Origin: Gemmatimonadales bacterium
GTDB lineage: Bacteria; Gemmatimonadota; Gemmatimonadetes; Gemmatimonadales; GWC2-71-9
DNA length: 64,000 bases
Assembly (NCBI GenBank): GCA_019637315.1
Contig: JAHBVU010000004.1
Location: 205,040-269,039 of the forward strand
Direction of reading: 5' to 3'
Within the stretch, counting starts at the first letter, position 1, and every line of letters begins with the position of its first letter. A program made the translations under genes and the position numbers. The notes beneath the pieces are model-generated. The model saw nothing but the letters and a program-made list of their open reading frames with translations. It ran no database searches and was not told where the DNA came from. Positions 57,702-64,000 of this stretch are shown one piece after another.

Positions 57702-60700
57702 TCAGTTCGGCCAGCGCGCCCGCACCGGGAACGGCGGCTGCGCCGGCGGACGACTCGTATCACGCTCGAGCAGCTTGAGCGCTTCAGCTACCCCACGTTC
57801 CAGCTGCGGATCCCGACCCGCCGCCGCCGACTTCGCATCGATCACAACCTCGATGTCCGGCGCCACCCCAACGTTCTCGGCGACCCAACCCTCCGGGCCG
57901 AAGATGGCGCCGCACGGCGAGGTAATCGCGCCACCGTCCATCAGCGGATACGGCACGCACGACGCAACCAGACCTCCCCAGGTCCGGGTTCCAATCAGCG
58001 GGCCGACCTTATGTTCGCGGAAGATCCAGGGAAAGTAGTCACCGCCGGAGCCGGCCAGCATGTTGATCAGCAGCACCTTGGGGCCCAGCACGCCGGCCAG
58101 GGGCAGGCGGAACGGCGCGCCGCCGTCCGCCTCGTTGGTAATGCCACCGACGGGGCGCCGGCTCATATAGTCGACCATGTAGTCGTCGAGCAGTCCACCG
58201 CCATTGAAACGCTCGTCGATGACCGCCCCCTGTTTGTCTTGCTGCGCAAAGAAGTAGCGATTGAAGGAGACATACCCCCCGCCGCCCGTATTCGGCACCC
58301 AGACGTAGGCCAGCCGCCCGTTCGAGAGCGAATCCACTTTGCGCCGGTTGTCCTCGACCCAGGTCCGCGCGCGGAGCGGCACGTCGGACCGCACCGGTAC
58401 CACGGTGATATCCCACGCGCCATCGGCCGTGGGCCGATCATTGACGCGGAGCGTCGTCTGCCGATCGGCCGTTCCATCGAGCAGGCGCCAGAGGTCGTCA
58501 GTTCCGGACAGCGCGACGCCGTTGACGGCAAGGAGATAGTTGCCCTGAGCCACCCGCAACCCCGGAGCGTCCAGCGGGGCTCGCAGTTCGGGGTTCCAGC
58601 TTTCGCCGGTCAGGATCCGTGCAATCCGCCAGCGATTGCTCTCGATCCGGAAGTCAGCGCCGAGCAGACCAACCCTCGTGGTGTCGACCGGCGGGAGGTC
58701 GCCCCCGAAGACAAAACTGTGGCCGACCGAGAGCTCCCCACCAAGCTGGTCGAGCAGGTAGTTGAGATCGTCGCGATGCCGCACGTGCGCCACCAGCGGC
58801 GCGTGCCGAGCCCGAACGGCGTTCCAGTCAGCGCCATGCGTGTTGGTCGCGTAGAAGAAGTCGCGCTCGATTCGCCACGCCTCATCGAAGATCTGCTGCC
58901 ACTCGACCTGCGGATCGACCTGCACACGAAGCGCGAGGTTGATCCGACCATCGTCCGGCCTCGGCGGCGCTTCGGTGCCGACGTTGCGCCAGGCACCGGC
59001 CGCCTGTACCAGAATCCGCTTGCCGTCACCGGAGGTCGAGAAGCGCTGCACCGTTGGCAGGAATACGTCGGCCCGGCGCTTGGACACATCGTACCGATGC
59101 AGCGTCATACCAGGCTGGTTCGCCACGCGCTCGGCCACAAAGAGCGCGCCGGTGCCGCCAACGGCAAGATCAGCATAGTCGCGAACCGGCATCTGCAAGG
59201 CCAGGATCCGGCGATCCAGCCGCTCAAAGTCGATCCGGACCTCGGTCGACGTCTTCCCGCCGGCGCTGTCTTTCGACGGGGCGGGCGGCGTAGCAGCGGG
59301 CGGCGCAGCAGTTGGCGCCGGGGCAACGCGCTCTTCGTCGCTCTCCGGAGCAAACGGCGTCGAGTCGTTGGCCCGGAGCACGGCAAGGTACACGCCGCGC
59401 GTCACCGGTCGATTGATGCTGCTGATGTTGGCAAAGCCACTGGCAAGACCGAGATCGGTGCTGGCCAGGAAGTAGAGCCAGCGTCCGTTCCGATCCCAAA
59501 CCGGGCGAATCGCGTCGGCCAGCCCGTCGGTGAGTTGACGGCTCCGACCATCCGCCACCGACCACACCAGAATCCTTCGGAACTGGTTGGGATAGACTTT
59601 CGAGTACGCCAACCACTTCGAATCGGGCGACCAGGCCGGCTGCAACCCCGCACGATTCCAGACACTGCCGTCCGTATCCGCCGTCACGATCCGTCCGGTC
59701 GCGATCTCGAGCACCCGGAGGCGCGCCTTGTCGTCCACGAACGCAATCCGCGATCCGTCCGGCGACCACGCGGCGACGAAGGCGTACTTGGCATCGCCGA
59801 TCGAGATCTCGCGCGGTGTCCCAAGTCCGTCCTGATCGCCGATCAGCAGCCGGTAGCCAGACCCCGCATCGGCAAACCATGCTACCTGCGCACCGTCCGG
59901 CGACCAGACCGGCGTCCGGTCCGCCACCCCCGGCGACCGGGACAAGTTGCGCGCGTCTCCCTTCTCCATCGGGACCGTGAAGATCTCGCCGCGCGCCTCG
60001 AAAAGCGCCCGTTTGCCCGAGGGCGAGAGCGAGGCCTGCGCAATGAAGCGGCCCGCATCCGTCCAGCGGGGCATCGCCCAGGGAAAGTCGCCCCGAGCCG
60101 TGATGTCGAGCTGCCGCAGCGCCCCGGTCGCCGGATCGAGCAGATGGATTCCACCGTTCTGCTCGAGCACCAGGGTGCCGCCACCCGCAGACAGCCATTT
60201 GACATCTGCGTTCTTGAAGCGGGTCACCTGGCGCACCGCGCGGCTGCTCAGGTCGTACGCCCAGACGTTGCTCGCGTGGTCGCGGTCGGACAGGAAGAAG
60301 ACTGTGTTGCCGAGCCAGACGGGATGAACATCGGTGGTGAGTTCGTTCGGGAGCAGGGTCTCATCCAGGCTGCCCAGGTCGATCACGGTAATCGGGGTGT
60401 TCTGGCCGCCGCGGTACCCGCGCCACTCGACATCCCATCGGGTCGAACGCTCGTACACCATCCGGCGACCATCAGCGGCGTAGCTGCCGCGCAGGGCCAT
60501 CGGAATCGGCAGCAGCGTCGGGGGGCCACCGGCTACCGGCTGGGTCCAGAGTCGGAAGTATGGAACCGGTGCCGCATCACGATCCGACGCGATGAGGACC
60601 TGACGTCCGTCAGGTGACCACCCCCGCGCCTCGTCGTTGCCGGGATGCCAGGTCAGTCGGCGGGCATCACCACCGTCGACCGAGACCACGTAGACATCCG

Positions 60701-60974
60701 GATTGCCACTCCGATTCGAGGTGAACGCGATCCAGCGCCCGTCGGGCGAGAACCAGGGATCGCGCTCGACTGCGGCCGTGCTGGTCAGACGACGAGCCTC
60801 GCCACCACTCCGGTTGACGACCCAGAGATCACCACCATAAACAAACGCCACGTGCGCGGCGCTCACCGCTGGCTGGCGCAGCAGGCGGGTACCCTGCGCC
60901 TCGAGGGACCCGGGTGCGACGAGTACCCCGAGCAGCAAGGCAAGCGAACACGATGTTCCGGCAATTCGTTTCAT
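57702..60974 (-). CDS. Tricorn-like S41 serine protease
   Basis: About 1090 residues from ATG 60974, with a signal peptide (SLALLLGVLVAPGSLEAQ). The N-terminal half is a beta-propeller of WD40/PD40 type (PWFSPDGRWIAFTSNRSGNPDVYV is a typical blade). A PDZ-like region (GNYLLAVNGVALSGTDDLWRLL) and a C-terminal S41 peptidase domain follow, with AGSGGDYFPWIF containing the nucleophile serine (about 976). A tricorn-type peptidase of this length degrades peptides. It is probably periplasmic. Terminator at 57639. Confidence 0.94.
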   Translation of the reverse strand: MKRIAGTSCSLALLLGVLVAPGSLEAQGTRLLRQPAVSAAHVAFVYGGDLWVVNRSGGEARRLTSTAAVERDPWFSPDGRWIAFTSNRSGNPDVYVVSVDGGDARRLTWHPGNDEARGWSPDGRQVLIASDRDAAPVPYFRLWTQPVAGGPPTLLPIPMALRGSYAADGRRMVYERSTRWDVEWRGYRGGQNTPITVIDLGSLDETLLPNELTTDVHPVWLGNTVFFLSDRDHASNVWAYDLSSRAVRQVTRFKNADVKWLSAGGGTLVLEQNGGIHLLDPATGALRQLDITARGDFPWAMPRWTDAGRFIAQASLSPSGKRALFEARGEIFTVPMEKGDARNLSRSPGVADRTPVWSPDGAQVAWFADAGSGYRLLIGDQDGLGTPREISIGDAKYAFVAAWSPDGSRIAFVDDKARLRVLEIATGRIVTADTDGSVWNRAGLQPAWSPDSKWLAYSKVYPNQFRRILVWSVADGRSRQLTDGLADAIRPVWDRNGRWLYFLASTDLGLASGFANISSINRPVTRGVYLAVLRANDSTPFAPESDEERVAPAPTAAPPAATPPAPSKDSAGGKTSTEVRIDFERLDRRILALQMPVRDYADLAVGGTGALFVAERVANQPGMTLHRYDVSKRRADVFLPTVQRFSTSGDGKRILVQAAGAWRNVGTEAPPRPDDGRINLALRVQVDPQVEWQQIFDEAWRIERDFFYATNTHGADWNAVRARHAPLVAHVRHRDDLNYLLDQLGGELSVGHSFVFGGDLPPVDTTRVGLLGADFRIESNRWRIARILTGESWNPELRAPLDAPGLRVAQGNYLLAVNGVALSGTDDLWRLLDGTADRQTTLRVNDRPTADGAWDITVVPVRSDVPLRARTWVEDNRRKVDSLSNGRLAYVWVPNTGGGGYVSFNRYFFAQQDKQGAVIDERFNGGGLLDDYMVDYMSRRPVGGITNEADGGAPFRLPLAGVLGPKVLLINMLAGSGGDYFPWIFREHKVGPLIGTRTWGGLVASCVPYPLMDGGAITSPCGAIFGPEGWVAENVGVAPDIEVVIDAKSAAAGRDPQLERGVAEALKLLERDTSRPPAQPPFPVRARWPN

Positions 60975-61050
60975 GGCCACCCCAGATGGTTCGAACGGAA
61001 GACATCATTCTCATCAGCAACGACTCGACATGCCGTGCCGAAAACAGAAG

Positions 61051-61080
61051 CGGTCCGGTCGGCAAGCCGAGACCGGACCG
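61051..61080 (-). terminator. Intrinsic terminator
   Basis: CGGTCCGGTC / GACCGGACCG, perfect 10-base arms with 10-base loop, followed on the minus strand by CTTCTGTTTT. It ends the minus-strand gene whose stop is at 61106. Confidence 0.8.
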
Positions 61081-61105
61081 TTCGATAGTATGCGCAGCAA
61101 GCCGG

Positions 61106-61996
61106 CTACTGCGGACGCTCGAGCCAGTCGCGCTGGATGTCGCGGGCCCGCGCTCGGGGATAGCGCTTGATGTAGTCCCGAACGTAGCCTCGGTCGACCC
61201 CATGACGCCGGAGGTCCATCATGCCGGAGACGTCCGCGGCGTCGAGACCGAGCGTCACCATCTCGTCGATCCATGAAAAATCGAGCTCGGCCATTGCCCC
61301 GCCGACCGTGGCGCCGATTCGGGCGCCCTCGAGACCGAGCCGCGCAGCCTCGCCGATCAGCTGCGGAGTGACCATGCTCAGCGACTGCGAGATGATCCCA
61401 CCAAGATCGATTGCCTCGAGAGCCCGCATCGCCGCGGTGACACCGATCTGGGCACCCTGCGTTGCCTGCTCGACGATCGCCGCCACGTCCGGCATGTCGC
61501 CCTCGGCAACATCGAGATCGTAGCCGACGTAGCGCCGCCCCTCGCCCCGCGACTTGCTGCCCACCGCGAGCGACAACAGCTCAACCGGTGACGGCTTCGG
61601 CCGCCCAGCCCGGGTGGCGCGCTCGACGTAAGCCGGATCGGCCGCGAACCCGAAGCGGCCGTCGCCCCAGCCGGCTTCGATTTCGCCCTCGAAGGTGATG
61701 GTGCCGCTCTCCCGCGTCAGCTCGAACCGGAGCGGACGACCCGTGAAGCCGGTACTGGTGGCCGAGAGTCCGCTCAACCCGGTCACCGGTACCGACAGGG
61801 ACCAGCGGGATGCGTTCCGCCCGGTCCCTTCAACCAAACGCAGATCGAGGCACAACACCCGCCGCGCGACCGCCGGATCGCAGTTGGCCCGAACCAGCTC
61901 GCCGGTCCAGCGCCCATCGAGATCCGCAATCCGCGCCGAGCCGGTTGGAACGACGGTCAAGGCAGCAGTTGCTAAGACAAGACCCAGCTTCAACAT
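61106..61996 (-). CDS. Secreted hypothetical protein with C-terminal DUF2807-like helices
   Basis: 296 residues. Signal peptide MLKLGLVLATAALTVVPTGSA. The first half is a beta-sandwich-like region (GRWTGELVRANCDP ... RFELTRESGTITFEGEIEAGWGDGRFGFAADPAYV) and the second half a helical region (VAAIVEQATQGAQIGVTAAMRALEAI ... DFSWIDEMVTLGLDAADVSGMMDLRRHGVDRGYVRDYIKRYP). The helical part resembles repeats in secreted Gemmatimonadota proteins of unknown function with short leucine-rich helix pairs. I do not recognise a specific family. Confidence 0.65.
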   Translation of the reverse strand: MLKLGLVLATAALTVVPTGSARIADLDGRWTGELVRANCDPAVARRVLCLDLRLVEGTGRNASRWSLSVPVTGLSGLSATSTGFTGRPLRFELTRESGTITFEGEIEAGWGDGRFGFAADPAYVERATRAGRPKPSPVELLSLAVGSKSRGEGRRYVGYDLDVAEGDMPDVAAIVEQATQGAQIGVTAAMRALEAIDLGGIISQSLSMVTPQLIGEAARLGLEGARIGATVGGAMAELDFSWIDEMVTLGLDAADVSGMMDLRRHGVDRGYVRDYIKRYPRARARDIQRDWLERPQ

Positions 61997-62155
61997 AGAA
62001 ACCTCCCGCCCGGGGAGTTGCCCGCGATGAAAGCCACGATGAGAACCTGATACTCACTGCGACACGCCGGAACCCGAAAACGTTGCAGCAAGATCGGACG
62101 ATCGGGCCGGTCAATCCACAACGAAGCTTAGCGCCGATTGTTTCAGGCGGAAACC

Positions 62156-63067
62156 TCAGCCGACCGGTCGCCCCTCCTCGCGATCAGCAGTGACGAGCAG
62201 GCCGTGCAGCAGTTCTTCGTACCGGTTGGCCAGGAACGAGTGGCTGCCCCCGTGCCCGGACACTCGCGCTTCGGATCGTTCGAGGGCGCGGGAAAGCCAT
62301 AGCCCTGCCCCGCCGCCAGCCGTGCCGGCTGGTCCAAACCACAGGTTCACGACCATGGGCACCTGGCTCGGTTGGAACCCCCAGTCCCGATATACCGCCA
62401 GCAGATCCTCGGTCGCCCCTTCCGGACCGCGACGGAATGCCTCTCGCAGCACAGCCCGGTGGTGCTCGCGCCAATCGGCATCGCGAACAACCGCCCGATC
62501 CGCCTCGTCGATGCTTCCCAGCAACCGATCGATGGTCCGATCAGGATCCGAAACCATGGCCGACGATACCGCGCGCACCCATCGCCTCAGCCACCAGGGA
62601 GCGTAGCGTGCCGAGAGACGCCGCAACCCCTCCCCCGCTCCGCCCCCGGTGACCACCGCCCGGTCCGGTGAGGCAACGCCCGACACGATCCCGACTGCCC
62701 GAAGCCGATGGGCAATCCGGAGCGCCGATGCCAGCACGAAGGGGGACGCGCCCCCCCAGCCGATCAGCGAGAAGCGTGAGATCCCGACCGCCTCGGCAAA
62801 GCCGAGCAGGTCGACCGGCCAGTCGAGCACCGAGCGCCCCGGCTTGGGGTCGGACAGACCGATCCCGGGGCGGTCCGGCGCCAGCAGGCGCACGCCCAGG
62901 CGTCGCGCCGCGAGGTCGATCGCGGGCGCGGCGATCTCGAGCCGGCAACCCAGGACGCCGTGGGCATGCACGACCGGCACGCCCTCCGGATCGCCAGACT
63001 CGGCGTAGCTCACCAGCCGCCCGTCAGCCAGGGTGACCCGGTGCTCGACTGCCGCCGATGCTGTCAT
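62156..63067 (-). CDS. Alpha/beta-hydrolase-fold protein lacking the usual nucleophile serine
   Basis: 303 residues. The hydrolase pattern is there: VVHAHGVLGCRLEI, LLAPDRPGIGLSDPKPGRSVLDW, and a closing HGGSHSFLANRYEELLHGL. The elbow, normally GxSxG, reads GWGGASPF at 103-110, with glycine at the expected nucleophile position. The acid and His regions look intact. Either the protein is inactive, or Ser108 acts, or it has another function. Distinctive among its relatives, provided the sequence is correct. Confidence 0.8.
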   Translation of the reverse strand: MTASAAVEHRVTLADGRLVSYAESGDPEGVPVVHAHGVLGCRLEIAAPAIDLAARRLGVRLLAPDRPGIGLSDPKPGRSVLDWPVDLLGFAEAVGISRFSLIGWGGASPFVLASALRIAHRLRAVGIVSGVASPDRAVVTGGGAGEGLRRLSARYAPWWLRRWVRAVSSAMVSDPDRTIDRLLGSIDEADRAVVRDADWREHHRAVLREAFRRGPEGATEDLLAVYRDWGFQPSQVPMVVNLWFGPAGTAGGGAGLWLSRALERSEARVSGHGGSHSFLANRYEELLHGLLVTADREEGRPVG

Positions 63068-63158
63068 CGCGTCGCCATCATCCGGCCACCTTCAGGAAAA
63101 CAATCCCCCATTCGACTATCCTAACCATGCTGCAATCACCCGTCTCGAGGACGAATCC

Positions 63159-63557
63159 ATGCCTCAGCTCGTGTCTCGATCCAACCAAGGAGTCCCGAGC
63201 CCCAGAATGACGGCTCGGTCGCTGATCAACCTGCTGCTCGTGCTGGTGATCGCCTTCGCCATGCCCCAGCAGGTACGCACAGTCGCGGCAGTCCAGCCGC
63301 AGGCCGGCGGGAGCCAGGGCAATTCGTACCAACTCGTCCTCGCCGTTGCCGCCGATGGAACGATGACCCTGAACGGACACGCCGTCCCCGAGGCCGAGCT
63401 GGAGCGCACCCTGACGGCAATTTACCGCGATCGGGCGTCGAAGGTTCTCTTCATCAAAGTCGCCAGCGAGCGGCCGGAGCAGGAGGTGCGTCGCATCATC
63501 GACCGGGCCAAAGCGGCCGGAGTACGGATCGTCGCCATGGTCCCACGACAAGGCTGA
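63159..63557 (+). CDS. ExbD/TolR-like protein
   Basis: About 132 residues from ATG 63159. A short cytoplasmic lead (SRSNQGVPSPRM) is followed by one transmembrane helix (LINLLLVLVIAFAMPQQ) and a periplasmic domain (LVLAVAADGTMTLNGHAVPEAELERTL ... RASKVLFIKVASERPEQEVRRIIDRAKAAGVRIVAMV) with the fold of ExbD/TolR. These form a proton-driven complex with an ExbB/TolQ partner and energise TonB receptors. No ExbB gene is adjacent. Confidence 0.75.
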   Translation: MPQLVSRSNQGVPSPRMTARSLINLLLVLVIAFAMPQQVRTVAAVQPQAGGSQGNSYQLVLAVAADGTMTLNGHAVPEAELERTLTAIYRDRASKVLFIKVASERPEQEVRRIIDRAKAAGVRIVAMVPRQG

Positions 63558-63572
63558 GGTGGCGCGGCAGGC

Positions 63573-64000
63573 TCAGACACTCCGGCCCAGGCCGGCCGGA
63601 GCGCGCGCCCGACCGACGACGCCGGTCAGGGCCACCAGCGCCAGGGCGTACGGCAGCATCAGGAAGAACTGATACGGAACGGCAAGGCCCATAGCCTGAA
63701 AGGCGAACTGCAGAGCCGTCGCCGCGCCAAAGCAGCCCGCCGCCGCTAGCGCACCAAGCGGATGCCAGCGACCCAGCACCACGATCGCAATGGCAATGAA
63801 GCCCCGCCCGGCGGTCATCCGCTCGGTAAATGCCCCAACCTGTGCCAGAACCAGCGTGGCCCCACCGATTCCGCCGAGCACACCGCCAGTGACAACGGCT
63901 CCCGTCTGGCGCCAGCGAACCGACACGCCGGCGGCGCGCGCGGCTGACGCCTGCTCACCAACCGCGCGGAGTCGCAGCCCCGAGGTGGTTCGGAACAGGT
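63573..64000 (-). CDS. ABC transporter permease of the sugar/nucleoside type (5' end outside window)
   Basis: Open frame from a stop at 63573 to the window edge. The last segment resembles BPD_transp_2 permeases: RTTSGLRLRAVGEQASAARAAG, then VLGGIGGATLVLAQVGAF (typical gating glycine region), FIAIAIVVLGRWHPLGALAAAGCFGAATALQFAFQ, ending near FFLMLPYALALVALTGVVGRARAP. It is a C-terminal part of an inner-membrane protein importing nucleosides, sugars or similar. Confidence 0.85.
   Translation of the reverse strand, partial: LFRTTSGLRLRAVGEQASAARAAGVSVRWRQTGAVVTGGVLGGIGGATLVLAQVGAFTERMTAGRGFIAIAIVVLGRWHPLGALAAAGCFGAATALQFAFQAMGLAVPYQFFLMLPYALALVALTGVVGRARAPAGLGRSV

Noticed and set aside
57651..60617. 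988-codon plus-strand open frame antisense to the tricorn-like protease
   Set aside because: Arg/Pro-rich shadow frame; the minus strand contains a full protease.

Overview
This is a high-GC chromosomal window with leaderless Sec/lipoprotein-rich protein families, split BTAD-ATPase regulators, carboxypeptidase-regulatory/TonB-plug proteins, Ig-like BACON-type lipoproteins and a tricorn-like S41 protease. This mix is typical of Gemmatimonadota or a related environmental, Gram-negative lineage (inference from gene content and codon style; no rRNA or tRNA is present to prove it). No CRISPR array, rRNA, tRNA or intact insertion sequence was seen.

Layout. 1-9.5 kb: the edge of a SARP-like (BTAD + AAA) regulator, a frame-broken repeat protein, two zinc-ribbon membrane proteins, secreted and lipoprotein genes, and a large lipase-RCC1 chimera. 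9.6-19.1 kb: one continuous minus-strand defence operon, hsdM - rhuM-like - hsdS - kwaA - kwaB - Abi_C-like - hsdR, in which a Kiwa anti-phage pair and an abortive-infection-domain gene are nested inside a type I restriction-modification operon with 1- to 11-base overlaps. 19.1-20.2 kb: the longest gene-free stretch, containing a strikingly C-rich, G-poor tract. 20.2-24.8 kb: two small conserved hypotheticals, then a nucleotidyltransferase/winged-helix pair behind an AT-rich control region (toxin-antitoxin-like) and an AAA/DUF4143 ATPase with a perfect palindrome at its start codon. 24.8-31 kb: an ArsR-family repressor and a complete RND tripartite efflux operon, followed by a QorB-like quinone reductase. 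32-45 kb: a flavin-binding protein, lipoproteins, two paralogous Ig-like lipoproteins around a TonB-plug protein and an SDR, an M16 protease and a PLP aminotransferase. 45-49.3 kb: VapBC, a YihY/BrkB membrane protein, a rearrangement scar where a TPR gene and an SBP56 gene both lose their 5' ends, and a Holliday-junction-resolvase-like nuclease. 49.4-56.2 kb: a TetR-controlled, translationally coupled ABC exporter operon (TolC, HlyD, two ATPases, two ABC-2 permeases), like E. coli YbhR-YbhS-YbhF-YbhG but with the double ATPase split. 56.2-64 kb: a stunted secreted ORF next to a second DUF4143 ATPase that again carries an inverted repeat at its start, the tricorn-like protease, a secreted hypothetical, an alpha/beta hydrolase lacking its nucleophile serine, an orphan ExbD-like protein and the edge of an ABC permease.

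The most interesting system is the 9.6-19.1 kb operon. Type I restriction, Kiwa and an Abi_C-domain protein appear to be expressed as one transcript, so restriction, a membrane-associated response and a possible abortive response could be delivered as one unit. The co-transcription is inferred from overlaps; the Kiwa and Abi_C calls rest on family resemblance and have not been confirmed by profile search.
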